Position numbers and translations under genes: made by a program. This document shows, one piece after another, positions 8,673 to 15,673 of a stretch of 30,673 nucleotides of DNA. The first letter of the stretch is position 1, and each line of letters begins with the position of its first letter. This DNA is from Cytophagales bacterium (GTDB lineage: Bacteria > Bacteroidota > Bacteroidia > Cytophagales > Cyclobacteriaceae), in NCBI GenBank assembly GCA_020063545.1, contig JAGUUF010000057.1, forward strand, positions 1-30,673, read 5' to 3'. The notes beneath the pieces were generated by a model that worked only from the letters and a program-made list of their open reading frames with translations, had not been told where the DNA came from and did not search any database.

Positions 8673-8976
8673 AGATCAATTGCTTGGTTGCATTTATGGT
8701 TTTACGCAGGTAAGGGTTGTGAATGGATTCCTCCGTTAGTAAATCAACTTTACGATTAAAAAGAAGCTCGAGATTGTCCCATAACGAAAATAGTGTTTCT
8801 CCGTAATCCACCGGATCTTTAATGGCAAGGTCAACAACCAAATCAATATCACTTTTGTCTGGGTTAAAACGGCCTGTAACAGAAGAGCCAAAAGCATACA
8901 TTTTGTTAACCCGGTGTTTATGACACAGAGAAACAAACGCATTTTTATTTTCTTTAATCAGTAAGAATATGCTCAT
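8641..8976 (-). CDS. mntA: MntA-like nucleotidyltransferase antitoxin
   Basis: A 111-residue minimal nucleotidyltransferase. The catalytic signature is visible as G30-S31 followed by D43 and D45 (FGSSVTGRFNPDKSDIDLVV), with a third acidic position probably in RKVDLLTEE. The spacing between GS and DxD is 11 residues, one more than the usual 10. In known pairs it adenylylates the HepT tyrosine. The start is ATG 8976; a TTG lies one codon upstream. It begins 24 bases after the acylase stop and overlaps hepT, so the pair sits inside a tight minus-strand run of secreted hydrolases. Confidence 0.87.
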   Translation of the reverse strand: MSIFLLIKENKNAFVSLCHKHRVNKMYAFGSSVTGRFNPDKSDIDLVVDLAIKDPVDYGETLFSLWDNLELLFNRKVDLLTEESIHNPYLRKTINATKQLIYDRQGEKISV

Positions 8977-9000
8977 CAACCAAAGTTACTAATTACCATA

Positions 9001-11148
9001 TTATTCCGGTCTATACCTTTTCGCTGCCCATTTCTCCACATCTTCCTGGTAGTAAGCAACATCTTTAAACTTCACATCGGCATAGCGCTGGGCCTGGTCG
9101 GTAAAATGAGGTGAGTTCGGATCGCCACTCTGCCCGCCCGCCAGTATGCTTTTGGCGCGTACCTTTTCGCCAAACTCTACAACGGCAACAAAACTGTTTC
9201 CATAACTTCCGTAAATTTTTTTGGTATTGGTATTGCCCCGGGATCCATAAGAAGCCAGAGCACCCCAGTTGCCGGAAGCCAACCCCACAGCAATGCTTGG
9301 CTGTGCATCATCAAAATGTTGATCAATGTCACCGGTGAGTCGCTGGAACCGGTTCACTTCACCCCACGGCATGTTCCAGGTCCCGAAGTCATCAACAAGT
9401 TTCTGAACGGCTTCTGAAAAAACCTGCAGCCGCTCTTCATACGCTGTACCTGTGCCGAAATAATTTAACCGCTCCATTGGATTAAGACCTGCAGGCCTCG
9501 GCCCTCGTTGAAGGTATGTTGTACCATAATAATGTGCGAGTGTCATACCTACCGATTCTTTCGAAACGGTTTTGTTCCACGTGCGCAGAACGTTAATAGC
9601 GGGTTTTAATGTTGTGTACTTTTTCCCTGACTTATCAAACGCCTCAACCAATCCCGGAATAAGGTTTTCGAATGCCGGCAGATAGGGATCGTAAGCGGTT
9701 TCAATGAGTTTATCTAAGGTATAACCGGAGCGACCCGTTAACACCTTTACGGCATGGATGCCGCGAAAATTTTCGGGCTCGGTGGCCATGTAGTAAGGAT
9801 AATTCTTCTTATTAGGACTATAATCGGCCGCTGAGGTGAAAGGTGTTGAGTTGCAATTTTGTATCCATCCGTTGCCGGGATTAATCACCTGGATTGTTTC
9901 AGTTACCTCGTGCAGTCCTTGCCAGTCTGTTGCCGGATTGCTGCCATCAACGGGCTTTGAATAATCAAATGTTGTATCGCGTTTAGGAATGAAGTTACCC
10001 TGGAAGAAGGCAATGTTACCATCTGCATCGGCATAAACGGTATTGTTTGAAGAATTGGTGCGCAATTCCATTACCTGTTTAAACTCGTTAAGCGATGTTG
10101 ATTTTGTGCGCATGAACGATTGCTCCAGCGCTTTTGCCGGTTGCCAGTTCATAGCAGTGGCTGTCCATTGTTCGTTAACCGTGTGGGTAATCGGTCCGTG
10201 GTGCGTGCGGTAAATGGTAAATGATTTCTCCAGCAGCGAGTCACCGGCAATGTATTTCAGCGAAACCCGCTTTTCGGTTACCGGGCGCAGTTCATCTCCG
10301 TATTTGTAAAAGCGTTTACCGTTCTCTTCAACAATGGTTTCAACAAATTCATCCATCACATCGGTGGCCGAGCTGGTGTGCATCCAACCGGTTTTTTCGT
10401 TGAACCCCTGGTAAATAAAAAACTGACCCCAGGTAACAGCCCCGTATGCATTTAACCCCTCTTCGCTTACCACGTGTACTTCGCCCCGGAAGTAAAACGA
10501 AGTGTGCGGATTAATGAGCAACATCGCGTTACCGCTTTCGGAAAGTTTACCTGAAATGGCAATACCATTTGAGCCTTGGGGCTCATCAACTACTTGTATG
10601 GCAGGTGCCGAGGCGGTCAATTGATTTTCATAAAACGCCCTGAGTGCTGCAGTTGAAATGGACTCAATATTTCCGCCAATTGAACCTTCGCTGAAATAAA
10701 ACGGCATCCAGGGTTCGAACCGGGTAAGCAGTTTTGGCTTAACATCCGGATGGGTGTATAAGTAATAATTAATTCCATCGGCAAATGCACGGCAAAGGTT
10801 TTTTAACCATTCAGGACTTTGCTCGTATTGTTCAATTGCTTCCTCACGGGTCATAAAAAGGTTGGCGCGCAAATCGCTGTACAGAGCGCGTTCGCCCTCT
10901 ACTTCGGCAAGCCTCCCGATGGCCCATGTGTAGTTTCTTTCTATGCGCTTAAAATCATCTTCGCATTGTGCATACAACAAACCAAACACGGCATCGGCAT
11001 CGGTTTTACCGTAAATGTGTGGTACGCCAAAATCATCGCGGATGATGGTTACCCGGGATGCCTGTTCCATCCACCGATCAAGTTCACTGTTGCGAACCGA
11101 GCATGAACCGGCAATAATCAGACAGAAAACAACTGCGGTAATGCGCAT
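9001..11148 (-). CDS. Penicillin-acylase-family lipoprotein (Ntn hydrolase)
   Basis: A 715-residue N-terminal-nucleophile hydrolase of the penicillin acylase/acyl-homoserine-lactone acylase family, which cleaves amide bonds of acylated substrates outside the cytoplasm. The N-terminus has a lipobox (LIIAGSC, C16), so it is probably a lipoprotein. The autoprocessing site is G192-S193 in QGSNGIAIS; the serine would become the beta-subunit nucleophile. An oxyanion-type asparagine segment is visible as WIQNCNSTPF. The alpha part contains DDFGVPHIYG (38-47), typical of the family. The substrate cannot be told from sequence; quorum-signal or beta-lactam activity is possible but unproven. First gene of the minus-strand run leading into mntA-hepT. 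Confidence 0.92.
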   Translation of the reverse strand: MRITAVVFCLIIAGSCSVRNSELDRWMEQASRVTIIRDDFGVPHIYGKTDADAVFGLLYAQCEDDFKRIERNYTWAIGRLAEVEGERALYSDLRANLFMTREEAIEQYEQSPEWLKNLCRAFADGINYYLYTHPDVKPKLLTRFEPWMPFYFSEGSIGGNIESISTAALRAFYENQLTASAPAIQVVDEPQGSNGIAISGKLSESGNAMLLINPHTSFYFRGEVHVVSEEGLNAYGAVTWGQFFIYQGFNEKTGWMHTSSATDVMDEFVETIVEENGKRFYKYGDELRPVTEKRVSLKYIAGDSLLEKSFTIYRTHHGPITHTVNEQWTATAMNWQPAKALEQSFMRTKSTSLNEFKQVMELRTNSSNNTVYADADGNIAFFQGNFIPKRDTTFDYSKPVDGSNPATDWQGLHEVTETIQVINPGNGWIQNCNSTPFTSAADYSPNKKNYPYYMATEPENFRGIHAVKVLTGRSGYTLDKLIETAYDPYLPAFENLIPGLVEAFDKSGKKYTTLKPAINVLRTWNKTVSKESVGMTLAHYYGTTYLQRGPRPAGLNPMERLNYFGTGTAYEERLQVFSEAVQKLVDDFGTWNMPWGEVNRFQRLTGDIDQHFDDAQPSIAVGLASGNWGALASYGSRGNTNTKKIYGSYGNSFVAVVEFGEKVRAKSILAGGQSGDPNSPHFTDQAQRYADVKFKDVAYYQEDVEKWAAKRYRPE

Positions 11149-11199
11149 GGTTAATGATTTAGGCTTGTTGCGAACACCGCAATTAATATCGCTTTATTT

Positions 11200-11228
11200 T
11201 TTGTTTTACCACCGTCCACGTATTTTTG
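11200..11228 (+). promoter_or_regulatory. Promoter of the DksA-like gene
   Basis: TTTG at 11200-11203 and TATTTTTG at 11221-11228 match the Bacteroidota -33 and -7 elements with a 17-base spacer. The start codon is 23 bases downstream of the -7 box. The element lies in the divergent gap between the acylase and the DksA-like gene. Confidence 0.6.
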
Positions 11229-11251
11229 CGCAACTTTTTAACGAGGGGATT

Positions 11252-11890
11252 ATGGCAAAACCAAAGAAACCCGCCAAAGCAGCCAAAAAGGCTGTAAAGG
11301 CAAAAGCAAAGGCGAAGAAGGTAACACCCAAAGCAAAGAAGGCTACTGCTAAACCGGCTAAGCCTGCGCCAAGAAAAATAGTTGCCAAACCGACCACCAG
11401 GAAACCAGAGAAGAAAAGCGCGGCAAAACCTGCGGTGCCTAACCTCAATATTTTTCCTGCACTTACCCAGCGCCCCATCGCGCACAAACCTGCCAAAAGC
11501 TCAACACCCGAAGACAAAACGCGCTATTCGGATGAGGAACTTAAAGAATTTGAAAACCTGATAAATGAGAAACTTGAAAAAGCGCGCAGTGAATACCGCA
11601 TTTTAAAAGAAACGCTGAACCGCAATAATGACGAAGGCACCGATGCCACATCAGGCGGAAATACCAAGGTGCTGGAAGATGGAGCGGAAACTGCCGAAAA
11701 GGAAAACCTGAGCCAGCTTGCGGCACGCCAGCAAAAGTACATTACCAACCTGGAGAACGCCCTGGTGCGGATTAAAAACGGAACCTATGGCATTTGCTCC
11801 GTTACCGGTAAACTGATTCCAAAAGAACGCCTGATTGCCGTGCCGCATACCACGCAATCCATCGAGGCGAAAATGATGCAGACAGAGTAA
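11252..11890 (+). CDS. DksA/TraR-like protein with histone-H1-like basic tail and degenerate zinc finger
   Basis: A 212-residue protein in two parts. Residues 1-60 are almost only Lys, Ala and Pro (PKKPAKAAKKAVKAKAKAKK type), like histone H1 tails. Residues 91-212 are a DksA/TraR core: an acidic coiled coil (YSDEELKEFENLINEKLEKA, then AETAEKENLSQLAARQQKY) and the C-terminal finger GTYGICSVTGKLIPKERL. Of the four zinc cysteines only C182 remains; the others are T185, S203 and A206. DksA proteins act in the secondary channel of RNA polymerase with ppGpp; here a similar role without zinc is likely, plus nucleic-acid binding by the tail. The start is ATG 11252; the open frame extends upstream into the acylase gene, but that extension shows no family character. 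Confidence 0.85.
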   Translation: MAKPKKPAKAAKKAVKAKAKAKKVTPKAKKATAKPAKPAPRKIVAKPTTRKPEKKSAAKPAVPNLNIFPALTQRPIAHKPAKSSTPEDKTRYSDEELKEFENLINEKLEKARSEYRILKETLNRNNDEGTDATSGGNTKVLEDGAETAEKENLSQLAARQQKYITNLENALVRIKNGTYGICSVTGKLIPKERLIAVPHTTQSIEAKMMQTE

Positions 11891-11909
11891 ATCGGGCAGC
11901 AACCCCGCC

Positions 11910-12494
11910 ATGGATTTTCTTTTGAACCATATTGAAGCATTAATCTTCTGCTCGCCCACTCCCATAAAAGTGGCCGACATCCGGGCGTGCCTTTCCGAAA
12001 TGTTTAATGCCGATGTTCCGGAAGAAGACATTGTTAACGCCATAAAAAGACTGGATGAAAAGTTTCAGTCGGATGAATTTTCGTTTCAGCTCAGCCGGAG
12101 CGCAGGCGGCTACCAGTTTCTTACCAAACCGGCCTACCAGGCAAGCATCGGTATTTTACTGAAGCAACAATCTAAAAAGCGGCTATCGGTTTCAGCGATG
12201 GAAACCCTTTCCATCATCGCCTACCGGCAGCCTATCTCAAAACCTGAAGTTGAAACCATTCGCGGTGTTAATTGCGACTACGCCATCCAGAAATTACTGG
12301 ATAAAGGATTGGTAGAAATTACAGGTAAGGCCGATACCGTTGGAAGGCCTTTACTTTATGGCACAACCCAGAAGTTTATGGAATATTTTGGCATAAACGA
12401 TTTATCGGATTTGCCTACCCCAAAAGACTTCTCGGGTGAGATAAATACCATTGGCGAGAACACTGATTTAAAAGAACCCGATGCCCAGGCCTAA
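11910..12494 (+). CDS. scpB: Segregation and condensation protein B
   Basis: ScpB is the winged-helix partner of ScpA and SMC in the bacterial condensin that compacts and separates chromosomes. The 194-residue length is normal. The N-terminal winged helix begins NHIEALIFCSPTPI, and the second contains the well-conserved METLSIIAYRQPISKPEVE, then IRGVNCDYAIQKLLDKGLVE and GRPLLYGTTQKFMEYFGI. It starts 19 bases after the DksA-like gene and its last codons overlap the rluB-like gene by 14 bases, so the three genes are probably one operon. scpA and smc are not in the window. Confidence 0.95.
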   Translation: MDFLLNHIEALIFCSPTPIKVADIRACLSEMFNADVPEEDIVNAIKRLDEKFQSDEFSFQLSRSAGGYQFLTKPAYQASIGILLKQQSKKRLSVSAMETLSIIAYRQPISKPEVETIRGVNCDYAIQKLLDKGLVEITGKADTVGRPLLYGTTQKFMEYFGINDLSDLPTPKDFSGEINTIGENTDLKEPDAQA

Positions 12495-13599
12495 ACCATC
12501 AGGCCGCTCCGGTGGGAGAAGAAGACCACATTCCGGTTCAGGAAATTCGAGGGGTTTGCGCAGTAAATCAGACCTCACAGCTAAAAAAGAAGCGGGCCGG
12601 ACGGGAAAAGAAACATCCAAACGATCACCTCAGTTTACAAAAGAACCGCCCGAAAGGAAATTTACAACCCGCGGTTCGCGAAGAAAACCCAACACCCGCG
12701 AAGAACAAACACCACAGTTTTCACGCCAGGCAGAGAAAAAATCATCCTTCGGAAGGTTTGAAAAAAAGCCGTACACAAAACGGGAGCGCACCGGAGAACC
12801 GGAAACCGAAAAGCGTGGGTTCTTTAACAAGCAGCGCTTCAGGCGCAAAGAATCCAATAAAGAATTTACAGGTAAGAAAACACCACATTCCGATAAAATC
12901 AGGTTAAACAAATTCATTTCGAACAGCGGGGTCTGTTCCAGGCGCGAGGCAGACAACCTGATTGCCATGGGATTGATTTCGGTAAACGGAAAAGTAATAA
13001 CCGAAATGGGGTATAAGGTAAATCCCGGTGATGTAGTGCGGTATGAAAGCAAAGTGCTGCGTGCCGAAAAGCCTGTATATATCTTAATGAATAAACCAAA
13101 AGGTTTTTTAACCACCACCAGCGATCCGCAGGAGCGAAACACGGTAATGCACATCATCGGCAGTGCTGTGAAAGAGCGTGTGTACCCCGTTGGCCGGCTC
13201 GACCGGAATACCACCGGGCTGTTACTGTTGACTAATGATGGCGACCTGGCCGAAAAATTATCGCACCCGTCTTATAATGTTAAGAAGATTTACAAGGTTG
13301 AGTTAGACAAACCCCTTACCAAAGCCGATTTTCAAAAAGTACTTGATGGTATTCCGCTGGAAGAAGGCCGCGCCATGGTTGATGACCTGGCTGTTGTATC
13401 GCCCGATGGCAAAACCATTGGTGTGGAACTGCACATAGGCTGGAACCGCGTGGTACGCAGAATTTTTGAAGCACTGGGATACCAGGTAGTGAAACTCGAC
13501 AGGACAGTTTATGCCGGCCTTGACAAAAAAGATTTGCCGCGCGGTGAATGGCGGTTTTTAAAGCAGGATGAAATCATCCGCCTGAAGCACTATAAATAA
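12481..13599 (+). CDS. rluB: RluB/RsuA-family pseudouridine synthase with long basic N-terminal extension
   Basis: Converts a uridine of rRNA to pseudouridine; the 23S-specific RluB type is most likely. Residues 1-139 are a low-complexity Arg/Lys/Gly/Ser-rich extension (RSGGRRRPHSGSG and similar). The S4 RNA-binding domain is about 140-190 (IRLNKFISNSGVCSRREAD). The catalytic domain has D241 in VGRLDRNTTGLLLLTNDG. The extension makes it well over 100 residues longer than enterobacterial RsuA-type enzymes; such tails are often seen in Bacteroidota homologues. ATG 12481 overlaps the end of scpB. Its stop directly abuts the stop of the convergent histidine kinase gene. Confidence 0.92.
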   Translation: MPRPKPSGRSGGRRRPHSGSGNSRGLRSKSDLTAKKEAGRTGKETSKRSPQFTKEPPERKFTTRGSRRKPNTREEQTPQFSRQAEKKSSFGRFEKKPYTKRERTGEPETEKRGFFNKQRFRRKESNKEFTGKKTPHSDKIRLNKFISNSGVCSRREADNLIAMGLISVNGKVITEMGYKVNPGDVVRYESKVLRAEKPVYILMNKPKGFLTTTSDPQERNTVMHIIGSAVKERVYPVGRLDRNTTGLLLLTNDGDLAEKLSHPSYNVKKIYKVELDKPLTKADFQKVLDGIPLEEGRAMVDDLAVVSPDGKTIGVELHIGWNRVVRRIFEALGYQVVKLDRTVYAGLDKKDLPRGEWRFLKQDEIIRLKHYK

Positions 13600-14994
13600 T
13601 CACGCCTGGTTAAGCACAATGATAAACCTGCTTCCTTTACTGTATTCGGAAGTTACGCTGATGGTTCCGTTTATTTTTGAAAGGGCTTCCTTTACAATAT
13701 ACAGGCCAAGCCCTGTTCCGTCTGCGTTTGTGGATGCCCGGTAAAACATGTCGAAGATTTTGGGCAGGGCTTCGGGCCTTATGCCCTGGCCGTTATCCTC
13801 AACGGATATTTTAACGCTCCGGCCCATGCGGCTAAATTCAACCCGGATCATCGGGTCAGGTTTATTCACGTCATGGTACTTCACCGCATTTGCGATAAGG
13901 TTTCCAAGGATTATTTTCATTTGCTGATAATCGGAACTAAAAACATGGTCAGGCTGGGCCGTGTAATCAAGCCGTATAGCAGGCGCATTCTCATTGAATT
14001 TCACATCGGCAATAACATCCTTAAGCAACGCATTAAAATCAATCGCCTCGATTTTCAGGTCGATTTTCTTACTGCGCGATAATTTCAGAATATCGCTGAT
14101 TACCAGGTCAAGCCGTTTAATCCGGTTATCAATCATATCCATGTAACGCTTCGCGGTTTCATCGGTTAGTTCAAGGCGGGCGATGTTGGTAATGCCCAGT
14201 ATCGAGGCAATTGGCGAACGTAAATCGTGTGAAGTGCTGTACAGAAAGCTATCGAGTTCCTTGTTTATTTTATTGAGGCGGTCGCGCTCGTCTTCCAACA
14301 GCCAGATTACCATGCCCTGGCCGGTTGCGCTGATAACCACAATTTCAATCATGCCGAAGAAAAACGGAAACACGAAATTCTTTCCCATAAAATTGGCCAG
14401 CGCTACCGAAAAATAGTAGCCATACGTGAGGGCATATAGAAAGAAGGAAATGGTAAAAATTCTCCGGCCAATGCCCTGGGCAAACAACCTGCTGCGGATG
14501 GCTATTATCCAGGCTATAAAAAAACCAAGTGCAATAACAAAGTAGCGCACACCAACCCTTAGAAAATAGCGCATCAGCACTTCGCGCTCGTTGGTGGATT
14601 CCCGGTACGCCCACACCAGTATAAAACTTATACCCAGTATAGCCAGCGTAGTAAGCAGCAGGTATGTTCGCTTAATCTTTTTCCTGCGCTGGTATTCAAA
14701 CAACCCCGCCAGCAGAAAAATAACGTACAGGAAATTGCCGACCTGGGTAATGTAGGTACTCGTCAGCCGGATTATATCTATCCGGTTATAACCGTACCAC
14801 GAACCAAAGCCAAGCGAAAATGCAGCAAGCGAAAAAAAGGCCCAACTGATAGCCCATGTGGAGAGGTAACTGCGTTTGTAGATTTTGCTGAAATAGTAAA
14901 ATGTTGCGGCCAGTATGAGCCCAATCAGCATTTCTGCAAAATACGTTGCACCCGTGCGCGCTATGATTTCGTTATCCAGACCCTCGAACCGCAT
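13600..14994 (-). CDS. Orphan sensor histidine kinase with seven-helix membrane domain
   Basis: A 464-residue kinase. About seven hydrophobic helices (roughly 16-36, 43-63, 81-99, 110-129, 147-166, 177-199, 207-232) form an integral sensor with no large periplasmic loop. A short linker leads to HisKA with the phospho-acceptor H256 (STSHDLRSPIASI), then the ATPase domain with N box (NLIANAVKYHD), G1 (DNGQGI), F box (IFDMFYRA) and G2 (GTGLGLYIV). All catalytic motifs are intact. No response regulator is adjacent, so the partner is encoded elsewhere. The signal is unknown. It starts just downstream (in its own direction) of the terminator in repeat copy A. Confidence 0.92.
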   Translation of the reverse strand: MRFEGLDNEIIARTGATYFAEMLIGLILAATFYYFSKIYKRSYLSTWAISWAFFSLAAFSLGFGSWYGYNRIDIIRLTSTYITQVGNFLYVIFLLAGLFEYQRRKKIKRTYLLLTTLAILGISFILVWAYRESTNEREVLMRYFLRVGVRYFVIALGFFIAWIIAIRSRLFAQGIGRRIFTISFFLYALTYGYYFSVALANFMGKNFVFPFFFGMIEIVVISATGQGMVIWLLEDERDRLNKINKELDSFLYSTSHDLRSPIASILGITNIARLELTDETAKRYMDMIDNRIKRLDLVISDILKLSRSKKIDLKIEAIDFNALLKDVIADVKFNENAPAIRLDYTAQPDHVFSSDYQQMKIILGNLIANAVKYHDVNKPDPMIRVEFSRMGRSVKISVEDNGQGIRPEALPKIFDMFYRASTNADGTGLGLYIVKEALSKINGTISVTSEYSKGSRFIIVLNQA

Positions 14995-15012
14995 TTCTTT
15001 ACAAGATACCGT

Positions 15013-15047
15013 TAAAATAAAAATGCCGGCATGATTACCAGCATTTT
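15013..15047 (-). terminator. Terminator hairpin in repeat copy A
   Basis: On the minus strand AAATGCTGG, an 8-base loop and CCGGCATTT form a 9-bp stem with one U-G pair (15021-15046), followed by TTATTTTAAC. It lies downstream of the GIY-YIG gene and just upstream of the histidine kinase, and so would end transcription of the cassette. Confidence 0.65.
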
Positions 15048-15092
15048 ACTGTGGTGACGGAGGGAATGCTGACGCTTCGGTCAGCACCCTGA
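15021..15092. repeat. 72-bp direct repeat, copy A (tRNA-Phe 3' end + hairpin + terminator)
   Basis: This 72-bp segment matches 15413-15484 at all but three positions (the differences lie in the terminator loop). It contains, left to right, the terminator stem, the last 16 bases of tRNA-Phe plus 2 flanking bases (tgtggtgacggagggaat, 15050-15067), and a hairpin tgctgac/gtcagca (15067-15086). The 392-bp interval between copies holds the GIY-YIG gene. The arrangement is that of a tandem duplication or a cassette inserted beside the tRNA gene. Confidence 0.92.
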
Positions 15093-15120
15093 CTGGCGTA
15101 GCCACGTCAGGGTTGAACCC
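15050..15120 (-). repeat. Interrupted tRNA-Phe 3'-end remnant
   Basis: Read on the plus strand, tgtggtgacggagggaat (15050-15067) and tgaaccc (15114-15120) are the two pieces that lie side by side at the 3' end of the intact tRNA-Phe gene. Here 46 bases separate them, inside what would be the T loop. The 46 bases form two hairpins: tgctgac/gtcagca (15067-15086) and ccctgac-tggc/gcca-c-gtcaggg (15087-15112). The remainder of the tRNA is not present. Confidence 0.6.
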
Positions 15121-15140
15121 AGATGAGTGCAGTGGAGAGG

Positions 15141-15404
15141 TTAGGGTGATTTAAAGAGGGGTATTTTTTGATGAAAGCGATAAAGCCTGGTGGTACTTAG
15201 ATTTTTAAGTTTTCTCTCAAGGCTTAGGGCCTCTTTTTTACTGGGTTTAGAGGTGAACCAAACCAGGTTCCAGGGTTTGAACTTTTTTGAATACGCAACT
15301 TTACCGGCATTATGTTCGGCCAATCTTCTGTCGAGATCATCGGTACTCCCTTTGTAAAACGAATGATTGATTTGGCTTTGAAGGATGTAAACGTAGTACT
15401 CCAT
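15141..15404 (-). CDS. Small GIY-YIG endonuclease-like protein
   Basis: An 87-residue single-domain protein of the UvrC/YhbQ-type GIY-YIG superfamily. The first motif is YYVYILQS (YVY at 4-6 in place of GIY), the second FYKGSTDDLDRRLAEHN (YKG at 17-19, catalytic arginine 26 or 27), and the metal-binding glutamate is probably E63 in LSLERKLK. All catalytic positions appear filled, so it may be an active nickase or nuclease. No DNA-binding domain is fused. It lies between two 72-bp direct repeats derived from the tRNA-Phe end, and a terminator with a T6 run ends directly at its start codon, so it has no obvious promoter of its own. The function is unknown; self-spread of the cassette is a reasonable inference. 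Confidence 0.85.
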   Translation of the reverse strand: MEYYVYILQSQINHSFYKGSTDDLDRRLAEHNAGKVAYSKKFKPWNLVWFTSKPSKKEALSLERKLKNLSTTRLYRFHQKIPLFKSP

Positions 15405-15438
15405 AAAAAACCAAATGCCGGCAAGAGCACCAGCATTT
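15405..15438 (-). terminator. Terminator downstream of tRNA-Phe (repeat copy B)
   Basis: On the minus strand AAATGCTGG, 8-base loop, CCGGCATTT (15413-15438), then GG and TTTTTT (15410-15405). It is a good intrinsic terminator for the tRNA-Phe transcript. The T run ends one base before the ATG of the GIY-YIG gene. Confidence 0.75.
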
Positions 15439-15484
15439 TACTGTGGTGACGGAGGGAATGCTGACGCTTCGGTCAGCACCCTGA
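15413..15484. repeat. 72-bp direct repeat, copy B
   Basis: Partner of 15021-15092. It holds the terminator, a second extra copy of the tRNA 3' end (tgtggtgacggagggaat, 15442-15459) and the hairpin tgctgac/gtcagca (15459-15478), and it ends two bases before the third occurrence of the 18-mer, which is the true tRNA-Phe 3' end (15486-15503). Confidence 0.92.
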
Positions 15485-15487
15485 ATG

Positions 15488-15560
15488 TGGTGACGGAGGG
15501 AATTGAACCCCCGACACAAGGATTTTCAGTCCTTTGCTCTACCAACTGAGCTACGTCACC
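15488..15560 (-). tRNA. tRNA-Phe (GAA)
   Basis: Read on the minus strand, a full cloverleaf of 73 bases forms: acceptor GGTGACG/CGTCACC, D arm GCTC/GAGC, anticodon stem AAGGA/TCCTT with loop CTGAAAA giving anticodon GAA, and a T arm with TTCAATT loop and one G-T pair. The discriminator base is A; CCA is not encoded. The last 16 bases are repeated twice downstream as part of the GIY-YIG cassette. Confidence 0.97.
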
Positions 15561-15594
15561 GGAAGCAATCCCGGCTAAACCGGGATGAGGGGCA

Positions 15595-15627
15595 CAAAAG
15601 TATGTAAATTTATAATCGGTGCCAAAA
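15595..15627 (-). promoter_or_regulatory. Promoter of tRNA-Phe
   Basis: On the minus strand TTTTG (15627-15623) and TACTTTTG (15602-15595) match the Bacteroidota -33 TTTG and -7 TAnnTTTG elements, with a 20-base spacer. It lies about 35 bases upstream of the tRNA. A 7-bp hairpin (ATCCCGG/CCGGGAT) lies between promoter and tRNA. Confidence 0.65.
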
Positions 15628-15673
15628 CCACAGTATTTTTTGACATTGCCGCCATAATCAATTTATTTACATC

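Noticed and set aside
11015..11251. Upstream extension of the DksA-like reading frame
   Set aside because: It overlaps the acylase gene on the other strand, has no family resemblance, and runs through the promoter at 11200-11228.
12630..13214. 194-codon open frame antisense to rluB
   Set aside because: Mirror of a clear S4/pseudouridine synthase gene; no independent evidence of coding.
15021..15484. Direct repeats as a CRISPR array or attachment sites of a genomic island
   Set aside because: Only two full copies 392 bp apart with a gene between them, so not CRISPR; no integrase and far too small for a classical island.
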